A stretch of 64,000 nucleotides of DNA, taken from NCBI GenBank assembly GCA_951213105.1, contig OX578136.1, positions 155,069,178-155,133,177 of the forward strand, in the 5' to 3' direction. The position numbers and the translations under genes are program-made. Positions 33,810 to 46,014 of this stretch are shown piece after piece (position 1 is the stretch's first letter; each line of letters starts with the position of its first letter). Source of the DNA: Amaurobius ferox. Its lineage: Eukaryota; Arthropoda; Arachnida; Araneae; Amaurobiidae. A model generated the notes under the pieces. The model worked only from the letters and a program-made list of their open reading frames with translations, was not told where the DNA came from and made no database searches.

Positions 33810-34093
33810 TCTTCTTCGACCCAGACCGTCCGACCTACCCGAAAGTGTAAGGTATCTGTTTGGACGGTCGGGAAATGCCAGCCAATTTACACTGGAACTC
33901 AGTAGTGGCGACACCCACCGGGACGGTACCTTCTTTCCCCTGCCACCAACCTCTCAAAAGGACTTACAGACCAACATGTTTAACGTGATCGTACTCGGCG
34001 TTAACACGGCGACAGTTTGGATAGATTCGCAAATCGAAATCGGGTAGTTCGAGTGCAATCCCTGCGCGCTAACCACTAGTCTGTCGCGCCCAT
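33810..34093 (-). mobile_element. tRNA-headed SINE, family F, copy 3
   Basis: On the minus strand a head starting GGGCGCGACAGACTAGTGG with GGTTAGCGCGCAGGGATTG is followed by the F body and a (GAA)n-like tail. The B-box region is disturbed (CCCGATTTCGATTTGCG). Flanking CATTTTTC and CATTTTCT may be a decayed target repeat. Confidence 0.75.
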
Positions 34094-34099
34094 TTTCTT

Positions 34100-35023
34100 T
34101 TGTCTTGAAAATCACTTTCTTACAGCTTGAACCAATTTATGAAAAAAAAAAAATGGAACCTCAATCATATTTCACTCATCACACACACCGCCCCTTTTAA
34201 ACCTTCTGAATGAATTTAAAACAATTTAGTAATTATTTATCATTACTTTATAGTCTGAATATTTAAACATGTTTAAAAATAGATGTTAAGGAAAAATAAT
34301 TATTAAAAGTATTTGACCAGTTCAAAATTTTAGTTTTCTTTTCATTTGGCCCTGTTGTAAGTAAATATGCGCATTCCTGTCCGAAACTATTGAACCGACT
34401 GAAACCGAATTTTATACACAACTAGTCTGCTAAAAACTGCGCATATATTTGTTAATACGTTGCACCGTGTCGTGAGTACTGTGCACATGCACAGTTTGCA
34501 CTACGATATGACTGAAAATAATCGTATTATTTTCTTACGTATCGTGCGCTGTCATGTGCAAAACACGCAAGGGAATTTTGCATTTTATTGTACTATTTCC
34601 AAACTATTCTACCGAATGATACCAAATTTGACATAGAAATCGATTGTTAGATTAAAGTGATTACCTTAGCAGTGATTACCTTGGTTTCAGAAGACGCGAA
34701 AGATAATTAACACACGAAGGGAAATCTGAATATGGGGGATGGTAGTTTTATTAGGCGAAAAATGTCGCTTGTTTTTTCAAGCATGCCAGCAAGATGACAT
34801 TTGCCAATTTGGATAAAATCTACAAAACGTCTCTATTGGTGCATTTTTGTTTGCAAGATTAAGTACATAGAATATTACAATGTACTTTAAATTTTGTTAC
34901 GTTTTTAATGGAGAACGTCAATTATATTCTTTTCTACGCAAGGCGATTTCTTTTTTGCAAACTTTCCTGAAGGGTTGTATTTTTTTTTTTTTTTTTGCAA
35001 GATTATGTTCATAGAACAAAAAG
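34100..35023. other. intergenic, nothing recognised
   Basis: AT-rich. ACTATTGAACCGACTGAAAC and ACTATTCTACCGAATGATAC words (34387 and 34607) recall the ACCGA-type segments of the B family but do not define an element. Confidence 0.35.
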
Positions 35024-35780
35024 AAATCTGATGTGGGCAACACATGACTTTCCTCATATGATGTAATGGGTTTACTAATTTTACAGTAAAAAAAACCTGA
35101 TGTGGGCAGCACATGACTTTCTTTATATAATGCAATGAATATACTTCTGTTACAGTAAAAAAAATAGATTATTTTTATAGTAGTTATTTATATTCTTTCC
35201 AAGATATTAAATTTTCATCAATGAGTCGTCATTTTCCATGTCGTCATCATCAATGAGTCGTCATTGATTTAGCGTCATTTTTATCCATTTGGCGAGCTTT
35301 TTGTTAATTTAGCAACATTTAAAAAATCGCCAAGGAGGCGACTTTCCACCAAATTCGTCGTCAAAATCTCGCAAAGCGTTATGGACTAAGAAAAAAGTTA
35401 TTCTAATAGCAAATAAATGACTATTGGTGTTCAAATACAAAGGTATTACGCAAAGTATCTTTTTTCATGAATGGAATGAGCTAGATCCACGAGAATGATG
35501 TCACCCAATTTATCGCAAGGTTCATGTGACGTTCTAAAATTTATGTCAATCGTTTTCTAATGAAAAATTACATAAAAAATGTCGATTTGCGTAACTTTAT
35601 TAGCGGTTTTGATTTTTTGACGATTTTTTCAAAATTTCACTCGAAAATTTAGGAGGGTTCTGACCATTCGATTGCGTATAAAAATAATAGACTTCCAGTG
35701 TTTACGGATTGTGATTTTTGTACCAAATTTCGTTCGAATCGGTCCATTCGTTCGTTAGTTATCGTCTCCACAGACTCACT

Positions 35781-35818
<38 letters not shown>

Positions 35819-35943
35819 TAACTTCAAAAATGTTTGATTCGTGATTAGGGATGCTTGAAACGTGCTCTCCCGCCGAAAACTCGAATTCGAATTTTCGACC
35901 CCGTCACAATACTTTCCTTATACATTATGTATATAAGGAAAGT
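35024..35943 (-). mobile_element. A element, copy 2, with a duplicated tail
   Basis: The head hairpin is at 35911-35943, a (CA)n tract at 35783-35813 and the GGCGA-word array at 35220-35370. The tail occurs twice in tandem (35024-35091 and 35092-35160); each has GATGTGGGCARCACATGACT and TTACAGTAAAAAAA. The inner and outer tails differ by several substitutions, so the duplication is not recent. Confidence 0.83.
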
Positions 35944-36099
35944 AATAATGTATAAGATCCAGGAAGCTGTGTTTTTATTGTTAAATTGTACATTTAGCGA
36001 TTTTCCGGATGATAACATGTAAAACCATTTCAAAATACTCAATTAACTTATATTTCGCTCAAATCTAAATAAACAATCATCAATATTGATAGCATCCTC

Positions 36100-37361
36100 A
36101 ATAAGCGATATAGTCCAAACATTAAAATACATTAATTACTTCATCAATTAGACGTAATTTTCATCAATTTAAAGTCATTTTCATTAATTTAGAGTCATTT
36201 TTGCAGCTTTGACGATATTTTTGTCAATCTGGGACGAAATATCGCTAAGTTGGCAATATTTTATTAAATAATTCGCTAAGTTTGCCAAATGCATCACCAA
36301 TTGTTACAGACAAACGGAGAGAAGAGTATTTCTTATATACTAGAAGGTATGTCCGTCATATGACGGAAATCAGAATTTGCGAGACATTACTTCTCATTTG
36401 GCCTTATTTTTAGCAATTTGGCGACATTTTTGTCATTTTAGCAACATTCAAAATAGTCGCCAAATTGGCGACGTCCCGCTAAATTTCTCGCCAAGCGTTA
36501 CGTACGGAAGGACGGGAAAATGTGTTATTCGTATTGTCTACGCTTATGTTCTTTCCAATATATTGAACTTTCATTATCTAGTTGTCATTTCATTGATTTA
36601 ACGTCATTTTTAATAATTTGGCGACATTTTCGTTAATTTGGCAACATTTAAAAAGTCGCCAAATTAGCGACATACCGCCAAAATCTCGCCAATCGTTATG
36701 GACGGAGAAATGAGTTATTCTTGTAGCAGATAAATTACTATTGGCGTCCAAATATAAAAGTATTACCTAAAGTATCTTTTCTCATGAATGGAACTAGCTA
36801 GATCCACGAGAATGATGTTACCAAATTTATCACATGATATTACTTATAAGTGAACATACTTCACAATAGGTAATATATATTTTTTTATTTTATATGATTT
36901 TTTGATAATTTTTTTTAAAAATGTGCAATATCTCATTCTAAAATTTGTGTTCATGCTAGCATTCTAAAATTTGTGTCAATCGCTTTCTAATGAAGAATTA
37001 CATCAGAAATGACTATTTGCGTAACTTTTTTAAAGGTTTTAATTTTTTGATGATTTTTTCAAAATTTCACTCGATAATTTAGGGATGTTCTGAACATTCG
37101 ATTGCGTATAAAACAATAGGCTTCCAGTATTCATGGATTGTAATTTTTGTATCAAATTTTGTTCGAATTGGTTCATTCGTTCGTCAGTTACTGTTTCCAT
37201 AGACTCACTGACACACACACACACACACAGACATCATCTCAAAAATGTCTGATTCATGTTCAGGGATGTTTGAAACGTGATCTCCGGTCAAAAATTCGAA
37301 TTCGAATTTTCGACTTCCGTCACAATACTTTCCTTATACATTATATGTATATAAGGAAAGT
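36100..37361 (-). mobile_element. A element, copy 3, with an expanded GGCGACATT-word region
   Basis: A clear head at 36900-37361 (hairpin end TATATGTATATAAGGAAAGT) includes a (CA)n tract at 37213-37228. The other side is an extended series of ATTTGGCGACATTTT-like words from 36160 to 36700. It is interrupted by a block (36340-36400) starting ACTAGAAGGTATGTCCGTCA that resembles 55290-55350. The usual tail is not visible. Confidence 0.6.
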
Positions 37362-37915
37362 AATAATGTACAGTGTACAGTTATGCAGAGTAATTATGTT
37401 AATCATGATTAAACTGTGATTTTACCGTACGTTTTTATCGTAGGCCCATTTTTTCTCCTGGGAGGGTACACTTACTTCTTTGCAAAATCATGTACATAGA
37501 TCACAATTATGGAATTTATTTTTCATTTTTTCTATATATTTTTAGTGGAAAACTTTGGAGTTTTTTTACGGCGCAGGATTTTTTTTCAAGGTATCCTTGG
37601 AGGCTGCACTTTTTACAAGATCCTGTGTATATAACATACAATTTTGTTCTTTTTTTATAATTTTTTTGAAAAATTTCAATTTTCGCCTTGTTTAATCGCG
37701 CTTTTGACCCATAGTTTTTCCCTAATATTATCCTATTTGCACCATGTTAAGCCCACTATAATTCTTTGATATGACACATCCATTCTTGGGCTTGTGAATA
37801 CGAATGCGTCATGTTCAAACTATGCATTTAAAACTTAAATTTTTGTAAATACAAACGTCAAAATGCCAATGAAGTTACTACAATAGAAATATACCACATA
37901 CCCCACCAGTTATTA
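37362..37915. other. intergenic, nothing recognised
   Basis: AT-rich sequence with no gene or matching repeat. Confidence 0.4.
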
Positions 37916-37917
37916 CT

Positions 37918-38861
37918 TGTGAGGGGGTCGAAAATTCGTATTCGAGTTTTCGACGGGAGAGCACGTTTCAAGTATCCCTGATCACGAATCAAACATTTTT
38001 GAAGTTATGTCTGTGTGTGTGTGCGTGTGTGTGTGAAAGTATATATATGTGTGTGTGTGTGTGTCAGTGAGCCTGTGGAGACGATAATTGACGAACGAAT
38101 GGACCGATTCGAACGAAATTTGGTACAAAAATCACAATCCATAACCACTGGAAGCCTATTGTTCTTATACGTAATCGAATATTCAGAAACCCCCTAAATT
38201 TTCGAATGAAATTTTGAAAAAATCGTCAAAAAATCAAAACCGCTAATAAAGTTGCGCAAATAGACATTTCTTATGTAATTTTTCGTTAGAAAATGATTGA
38301 CATAAATTTTAGAACGCTAACATGAACCGTTCTCGAGATATTGCACATTTTTTAAATAAATTTATCAAAAAATCCCATAAATTAAAAAAAAATATTAACT
38401 GTTGAGAAACATGTTCATTTTTCATATGTAATATCATACGATAAATTGGGTGACATTATTCTCGTGGATCCCGTTCCATTCATGAAAAAACATACTTTGA
38501 GTAATACTTTGTATTTGAAAGCCAATAGTCAATTATCTGCTGTAAGAATAACTTATTTCTTCGTCCAAAACGCTTGGCGAGATTTTGGTGACGAAATTGG
38601 TGGAATGTCGCCAATTTGGCGACTTGTAAAATGTTGCTAAATTAACGAAAATCTCACCAAATGGATAAAAATGACGCTAAATCATTGACGACTCATTGAT
38701 GATGACGACATGGAAAATGACGACTCATTGACGAAAATTCAATATCTTGGAAAGAATATAAATAACTACTATAAAAGTAATCTCTTTCTTTTTACTGTAA
38801 AAGTAGTAAATTCATTGCATTATATAAGGAAAGTCATGTGCTGCCCACATCAGATTTTTTT
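37918..38861 (+). mobile_element. A element, copy 4, head hairpin missing
   Basis: Starts at GTGAGGGGGTCGAAAATTCG, just past where the hairpin should be, and then is complete to the CATGTGCTGCCCACATCAG tail. It has an enlarged GT-rich tract (38010-38064). Confidence 0.82.
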
Positions 38862-39221
38862 ACTGTTTATTTTTATACCTAAAATGTTTATATTTTATAA
38901 ATGTTTATATTTATAAATCTCCTCAAGATTATGCGGCAAATATCGCTAATTCCTTAAGCATGCTTTGTAGCATTTGCTGTAAACCGGTCAGCAAGTCAAA
39001 TTTAGGTTTAATCAAATTTTATCGCTATATCTGGTCTATATATGAGCGGTTCAAACTTTATTTCCGTGTAGCCACTGATGAAGAGCATACTTATGCTCGA
39101 AAGAGCTATGGCCTTTTTCAAATTTTTGTACGTCTTAAGGAAGTGAAATAAAGACCTTCTGTTATGGATGTGTGTTTAATTTTGTTATTTTAAAATCAGA
39201 CGTGATGACAAATTATTTCTG

Positions 39222-39708
39222 ATATAGAATGAGTTGTATAAGAATTGCTGCATTTCTTTAAGGCCAAATTATTTAGCTCATGGTGTCTGCAATATAACTG
39301 GCATGTATGAAACATTCATTGATTTTACACAGAGAACCAACCAGACGATTTTTTCGATGAAATTTTAAGAATAGAGTTAAATTACTTGTAACTCTATGGT
39401 TTTAAGGTTTTAAATAAAATAAATTATTATAGTAATGTGATGAATGAAAGGATTGGAAAACAGTTTATGAATGAAATTCTGCTTTTATAGAGAGAGCCAG
39501 GCGTATTATATTTCGATGACGTCACTTGAATAAAGTTCATTTGTTTTTGATGAAGTTTTCAAATATAATAAATTAATGTAGTATTGTGATAATTTTAAAA
39601 ATATTACCGAGGAATGTAACGCATTTTAGAGATGTTTCTATAAAATTCCATTGAAGTTGGAGAGTGTTTCATAATCAATGCTGTATGATAGATTGATCTC
39701 TCTTGTTT
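39222..39708 (-). mobile_element. C element, copy 4, partial
   Basis: Matches the early half of the C element in reverse (ATTACCGAGGAATGTAACGC, then TTGGAGAGTGTTTCATAATC). The hairpin and (GACA)n end are absent. Confidence 0.7.
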
Positions 39709-39830
39709 TCAGCTACTTTGTTGATAATTTCGTCAAACTATCAGAAAAGCCGCAATTACAGGCGCTCATGAAAATTCCAGCTTCTTTTCTGAAATATTCA
39801 ACTAGTTATCGTCTGCCGAAGAGTTATTTT

Positions 39831-39835
<5 letters not shown>

Positions 39836-39891
<56 letters not shown>

Positions 39892-39893
39892 AC

Positions 39894-39951
<58 letters not shown>
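39836..39951. repeat. (TA)n microsatellite
   Basis: A TA tract of over 100 bp, interrupted once (GTATACATATG), directly left of the Penelope-like element. ORFs across it (poly Tyr-Ile) are artefacts. Confidence 0.97.
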
Positions 39952-39953
<2 letters not shown>

Positions 39954-40010
39954 TTTTACTAAAATCCATATCCACCATTTTGATATCCACCATAAATCCA
40001 TATCCACCAT

Positions 40011-41716
40011 GGAGTTGTGACCCCCACTCTCCGGTTGAGCAAATGCTTCATGCCATGGCGACACTCCCGGAAGCCGATACTTATACATGCAATGGCTTTA
40101 TTACCATCAATACCGAACAGCAAAAACCCACAGCAAAAATACAAATATTCAAATTGAAAGATACACGAAAAACCAGTTCAATTTCTCTATGCTTTAACAA
40201 AAGAAACTATCCTATAACCCGTCTCTACAAAATTCAAAAACTAATCTTACTAAAAATGTCCGATGTACAAAACTCCAACCAGAAGTCAACCTCACCAATA
40301 TCCGAACCCAATTCACGTGAGACAACGCTATTTATACAAAGTTTTAACAGTTTAAATATCTGCCCTTACATTCAGTTACAGTTAGCCCATTGAATTCTGA
40401 AAGTATTTTAATTACAAAACCCATGGGGTAACCATGTTTTACAGCTTCATCCATAAACTCTGTATCGTATAGTATTTGATCACTTTCCTTACTATTCAAA
40501 CGTTTATTTCTATTCAATTTATTTCTATTCAGGTTACTCATGGTGCTCAGGCCAGTTATTGCTGATCTCAGAAACCTGGGATCTTATTTCATAAAAGTTT
40601 CTTCAGTTTTGAAGCTATTAATAAATTAAAGAGCATACCGCATAATGTGGTGTATAAGAGCTATGATTTTAGCGATCTTTACAATAATATTGATATAAAT
40701 GATTTGTTTAATATAGTGATTGAATTATACAATACACACAAATTGTATTTATTGATGTCGCTGACAAGGTATACTGCATTGGTGAAACTGGTACTTTTCG
40801 AAACTGTACTTTACAATGGTAAGGGTTATTACAAGCAGATTAAAGGTATCCCTATGGGGGGAAGTTGTTCTTCGGTTCTTGCAGACATCTATCTCGACAA
40901 GTATGAAACGGGTACCCATATACTAAATGAAATGGTTTACATGAGATACGTCGATGACGTGATTTTGTGTTGTAATGCTGCAGATTTTAAAATGGATTTT
41001 AGTTTTTATCCACAAACTTTAAAACTTATAGAAACTCCTTGCAATTCGGATGAATAAATTATTTAGACTTGTGTATAATTAAAGACAATGATAAAACATA
41101 TTTCAGAATTTTTGATAAGAGAAAAAATTTTCCATTTAAAATAAATTTCATAACACCTTGGTCAAGTAATTTACATAAAAATGTTTTTCGTAATATTATC
41201 ATTAACCAATTGAATAGAAATAAACGTTTGAATAGTAGGGAAAGTGATCAAATACTATACGATACAGAGTTTATGGATGAAGCTGTAAAACATGGTTACC
41301 CCATGGGTTTTGTAATTAAAATACTTTCAGAATTCAATGGGCTAACTGTAACTGAATGTAAGGGCAGATATTTAAACTGTTAAAACTTTGTATAAATAGC
41401 GTTGTCTCACGTGAATTGGGTTCGGATATTGGTGAGGTTGACTTCTGGTTGGAGTTTTGTACATCGGACATTTTTGGAAAGATTAGTTTTTGAATTTTGT
41501 AGAGACGGGTTATAGGGTAGTTTCCGTTGTTAAAGCATAGAGAAATTGAACTGGTTTTTCGTGTATCTTTCAATTTGAATATTTGTATTTTTGCTGTGGG
41601 TTTTTGCTGTTCGGTATTGATGGTATTAAAGCCATTCCATGTATAAGTATCGGCTTCCGGGAGTGTCGCCATGGCATAAAGCATTTGCTCAACCGGAGAG
41701 TGGGGGTCACAACTCC
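40011..41716 (+). mobile_element. Penelope-like retroelement fragment with 507-bp inverted arms
   Basis: Arms 40011-40517 and 41210-41716 are inverted copies, each exactly 507 bp and differing at only a few percent of positions by eye. They frame a 692-bp reverse transcriptase core. The right arm continues the RT reading frame downstream; the left arm is the same 3' region turned around. Inverted terminal copies of this kind are known for Penelope-like elements. (TA)n tracts lie on both sides. I looked for a hammerhead core (CTGATGA..GAAA) in the arms and did not see one. Confidence 0.68.
40647..41383 (+). pseudogene. reverse transcriptase fragment, one frameshift
   Basis: The core shows YDFSDLYNNI (the catalytic Asp motif A), QIKGIPMGGSCSS (motif B) and MRYVDDVIL (motif C). 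After a shift near 41053 it continues INYLDLCI, then YFRIFDKRKNFPF and an Arg/Asn-rich region to a stop at 41383. The spacing and the FLDL-like segment fit Penelope-like RTs better than LTR or LINE types. N-terminal RT motifs are missing and no GIY-YIG nuclease is visible, so the copy is 5'-truncated and dead. Confidence 0.7.
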
Positions 41717-41900
41717 CCCCGGCCACTTGTGATACTTTTCATCTTTCGCATTCTTCTATTGCTTTTCAGTTTTTAGGTATTCATTTTGGTAAATATATTG
41801 GTAAATGTGCACAAGGGCAGCTTAGCGCCATGTTTGCATATTATACGTAAGAGAAATAATTTTTCAAGCGGCTATTACAGTTAGCTTTACATTTGTAAAT

Positions 41901-41902
<2 letters not shown>

Positions 41903-41960
<58 letters not shown>
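41903..41960. repeat. (TA)n microsatellite, right of the RT element
   Basis: A TA tract of about 55 bp with small interruptions, 190 bp beyond the right arm. Confidence 0.95.
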
Positions 41961-41962
<2 letters not shown>

Positions 41963-42494
41963 CATAACTATCAGGAACCTTACTCCCCATTACAGACAGC
42001 TGATTCCCCTGAAATTTTCAGTAACATGCTTGCAAATATTTTACAGTGAAGTAGAATTTAAAACTTGCTTCAAACTATATTTCTTTCTATTGGAACATTG
42101 CAGTATTGCCATATTTCAATCGCAGGCAACAATAAAACGCTGTATATCATACGTCACTGTATATCATATTTGGGCTTTAATAAAATATAAAATTTCGGAT
42201 CGCGCTTCCATTTCAGACACCGAATCTTAGGACCAGTTTCGCGGTTACTATCCTTTCTCAGCATGGAATAGTCGATATTTTGAATGACAACTATAAGACT
42301 TGCTTAAATTCACAATTATGTGAACGACTGAGAAAATCAACAAATGGAGTCCTACCAAAAAGCCGACTTCAAATTTCTTAGAAGATTGAGCTGAGGCTTC
42401 ATGGCACTGTTTGGCTCAAGTTTTTACTCATAAATCCGCCTATGGAAGTTGTGGCTTATAGATTGATGCTCCTTATAGGCAGGTTCGCAAAAGC

Positions 42495-42576
42495 TTTTGG
42501 TTTTATTTTTGAGTCTGTTATTTATTTTTAGTCTTTTGCTATTTATTTTTGAGTTTGTTATTTTTTATTCATTTTT
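42495..42576. repeat. TATTTATTTTTGAGTCTG tandem repeat, left part
   Basis: Short degenerate units containing TATTTTTGAGTCTGTTATTT. The same units continue at 43513-43650 on the other side of an A element, so the element inserted into this minisatellite. Confidence 0.75.
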
Positions 42577-43512
42577 ACTTTCCTTATATACATAATGTAT
42601 AAGGAAAGTATTGTGACTGGGTCGAAAATCCGAATTCGAGTTTTCTACGGGAGAGCACGTTTCAAGCATCCCTGATCACGAATTAAACATTTTTGAAGTG
42701 ATGTCTGTGTGTGTGTGTGTGAAAGTATGTATGTGTGCGTGTCAGTGAGTCTGTGGAGACGATATCTTACGAACGAATGGAGCGATTCGATTGAAATTTG
42801 GTACAAAAATCACAATCCGTGAATACTGGAAGCCTATTGTTTTAAACGTAATAGAATGTTCGGAACCCCCTAAATTTTTGAGTGAAATTTTGAAAAAATC
42901 ATCAAAAATATAAAACCTTTAATAAAGTTACGCAAATATACATTTATTATGTAATTTTTCCTTAGAAAACGATTGACAAAAACTTTAGAACGCTAGCATG
43001 AGCCGTTCTCGAGATATTGCACATTTTTCAAATACATTTATCAAAAAATCCCATAAATTAAAAAAAAATATTTACTGTTGAGAAACATGTTCACTTTTCA
43101 TATGTAATATCGTGCGATAAATTCGGTGACATCATTCTCGTGGATCTAGCTTGTTCCATTCATGAGAAAAGATACTTTGAATAATACTTTTGTATTTGAA
43201 CGCCAATAGTCATTTATCTGCTATAAGAATAACTTATTTCTCCGTCCATAACGCTTGGCGAGATTTTGGCGATACATTTGGTGGAATGTTGCCAACTTGG
43301 CGACTTTTTGAAATGTTTCCAAATTAACGAAAATCGCGCCAAATGGATAAAAATGGCGCTAAATCAATGAAAATGACGACTAATTGTCGAAAATTCAATA
43401 TCTTGAAAATAATATATCTACTATAAGAAAAATCTTTTTTTTTTACTGTAAATGTAGCAAATTCATTGCATTATATAAGGAAAGTCATGTGCTGCTCGCA
43501 TCAGATTTTTTT
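42577..43512 (+). mobile_element. A element, copy 5, complete
   Basis: Complete copy from the hairpin ACTTTCCTTATATACATAAT to the stem-loop tail and T-run (CATGTGCTGCTCGCATCAG here, so the tail stem has one broken pair). It has a GTGTGTGTGTG tract at 42707-42720. Confidence 0.9.
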
Positions 43513-43824
43513 ATTTAGTGTTTTGAGTCTGCTATTTATTTTTGAGTCTCTTAAAAGAAAGTCTGCTATTTATTTGAGTCTGCTATTTATTTTTGAGTCT
43601 CTTTTGCTTCTTAAAAGAAAAGCTTTTGGTTTTGTTTTTGAGTCTGTTATAGGTTACGTACATACTTATAGATTCATATATTTTTAGTTTACTTATGAAA
43701 TTATAGTTCCCATATACATTTACACGCTATGCATATAATTATTGGATATGCATATATATTTACAAGTTACGCGCATAAATATATAAGTATTCCAAATGTT
43801 TACAGAGTATGAAAAGAACTTTAC

Positions 43825-43972
43825 CTGTTCTTCGACCATTTTCACACATGCCTCACCATCTTCATCGCAGGATTTAAGTTCCGCTGTTTGCAGCGCGGTC
43901 CCGGAATCTATGAGTATCGGATGGGACCCGTCCAAATTTTCCAGAAAAGCGGCCAGCTCGCATTTTACAGGA
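43825..43972 (-). CDS. internal exon 2 of a small secreted Cys-rich protein
   Basis: On the minus strand a pyrimidine-rich tract and acceptor (TCTTTTCCATGTGACTGGCAG) open a 148-nt exon that ends GAACAG before the donor GTAAAG. It adds one base to finish a codon and then encodes 49 residues, starting PVKCELAAFLENLDGSHPIL and ending DEDGEACVKMVEEQ. GC-rich third positions stand out from the AT-rich flanks. Three cysteines are present. Its entry phase matches the exon at 56980 and its exit phase matches the exon at 23111. It is the central part of a secreted protein of unknown family. Confidence 0.65.
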
Positions 43973-44089
43973 CTGCCAGTCACATGGAAAAGAAATAAAA
44001 AAAAAATCCGAAGAGTTTGAATATCCGTATTAATGTTGGATTTAGGTCGCGATTTATTATGGAATCGAACTAAACTTTTCATAACTATA

Positions 44090-44785
44090 CAAGTAACAAA
44101 GTTATTGATTTAGAACAGTATAATATCCTCTCCATTTGAGTAAAAGTAAGAGGGAAAATGCAAGGCTATAAAGTATGCTATATTGTAAAAATTTGGAAAT
44201 GAAGTAGTAAAAGATTGTACAGAATGATTACATAACCTTGCAAACAAACAAGTATTACATCAAAAGTAAAGGAAGCTGACAATGCCGAACATAAACTCCA
44301 CCATTAGAATTATGCAATCTCTGCAGTGACATTGGAAACTATTAGTTGAATTTAATAATTGTTACAGTACAAAGAGCATCTTCCACAGATTAGCGAATGT
44401 GTTTCTGGTGGAGAAATAGAAACACAAATGGGTGCTCACAATAGATATAAAAAAAATAAAACTGCTGCTTGAGAGAATATAATTTTCAACATTTCCTTCA
44501 ACAAAGCAGATATAGGTTCATTAGGTGAGTACATTTGCATCGAGGGAGTTATTAAGCCTTCTTTTTTTAGTTAAAAGAACAGTGTCCTGTTACTAACAGT
44601 TAAGAACGAACTGCGACAGGGCAGGTGAATAGATACTGAAACAGACCAAGATCAAAGCAACTGCCACATGAAGAAATGAAAAAATTGAAGATATTTAATG
44701 AGCAACATGATATCGTGGAAAATAAAAAAAGTTAATGAACGCACTGAAAAGTGAAACATGTTTTATTTAATAAATTTTTTATATT
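44090..44785. other. intronic or intergenic, nothing recognised
   Basis: AT-rich sequence with no repeat or coding signal that I can support. Confidence 0.4.
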
Positions 44786-44787
44786 AT

Positions 44788-46014
44788 ATACTAGCAGTAT
44801 ATCCGTTCTTCGTACGGATTTTATAATCTAAAAAACATAAAATTCACAATCATGTGCGAATTCCTATAGTATACTACATGACATTGTTAATCAAAATATT
44901 CTATTAAAATATTTAATTTAGTGTTTTTAAAAAGAAGTTTAAGAATATCTCTGTTCTCGCTGTACAAAATTATCATCACGGACACATATGAAGAATGAAA
45001 CATCCTGGTCTGGTTTAAAAACAAATTTATAAAAAATATGAAATTGAATCAATATATGCAAAATAAAAGCGCTAAAATTGTATGGGACCCGTACTACTTA
45101 TATTTGCGAATATTAGAAGATATACTTGTGTATTAGTAGAAAAATATACGTACTACAATATATGAGTTTCTAAAATATTTTGTCAAAATAACAATAATCC
45201 CCGAATCCATAATTTCGGAAAATATCAATAATAATGTTTAAACCTTTAATTTTTAGACCGTAATTGATATATAATTTTTAATCGTAATTTATATAATTGG
45301 TTAAGACTGAAATTGATATAATCCAGTCAAAAATACAATATCGATGAAATTTATTTTATATACATATCTTTATTATTTAAATCGGAAAAGATTTTATAAA
45401 AATCGTCTGCTGCATAAACATATTGGATTTAAATCCGTTGCTAATATAATCCAGTCAAAAATACAATATCGATGAAATTTACTTTATATACATATCTTTA
45501 TTATTTAAATCGCAAAAGATTTTATTAAAATCGTCTGCTGCATAAACACATTGGATTTAAATCCGTTGCTAATATAATCCAGTCAAAAATACAATATTGA
45601 TGAAATTTATTTTATATATATATATCTTTATTATTTAAATCGGAAAAGATTTTATAAAAATCGTCTGCTGCATAAACACATTGAATTTAAATCCGTTGCT
45701 AATATAATCCAGTCAAAAATACAATGTCCATGAAATTTAATAATATAATTTTCTTCAAATAAATTGGTGGAAAAACTATCGTCTGCATAATGCTATCTCT
45801 ATCGAAGGTTTAATTGTGCGTTTTTACTTACTATCTAGAAAACCCCTGGTCCTATAGAAAGTCAGAACATGAACTAAATTTTAAATGAGGCTATTTTAAG
45901 TCTAGGCCAAAAATGTCATCCAATTTGGTGCAGCTGTTCATCCGTAATGATGAGACAAACACACAAATAAACACACAAATAAACAGACAGATTTTCAATT
46001 TTATTTATATAGAT
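44788..46014. mobile_element. dispersed element of the ACTAGCAG..TTTATATAGAT type
   Basis: Begins ACTAGCAGTATATCCGTTCT and ends AACAGACAGATTTTCAATTT then TATTTATATAGATG, with GCAGCTGTTCATCCGTAATG just before. Arthropod interspersed repeats with such ends are common, but I cannot name the family. It holds the 128-bp tandem repeat at 45321. Confidence 0.45.
45321..45760. repeat. 128-bp tandem repeat, about 3.3 copies
   Basis: The word ATCCAGTCAAAAATACAAT starts at 45321, 45449, 45577 and 45707. Units are nearly identical and include AAAATCGTCTGCTGCATAAA, which points to recent expansion. Confidence 0.9.

Noticed and set aside
39678..40020. Open frames of alternating Tyr and Ile on both strands
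   Set aside because: They are translations of the (TA)n microsatellite and have no coding signal.
40011..41716. Hammerhead ribozyme in the inverted arms
   Set aside because: Some Penelope-like elements carry one, but I found no CTGATGA core with a matching GAAA in either arm by reading.
43825..43972. Assignment of exon 2 to the ML (MD-2/NPC2) lipid-binding family
   Set aside because: Length and secretion fit, and there is a loose resemblance around the paired cysteines, but the usual DCG start is absent and the rest does not match well enough to claim it.
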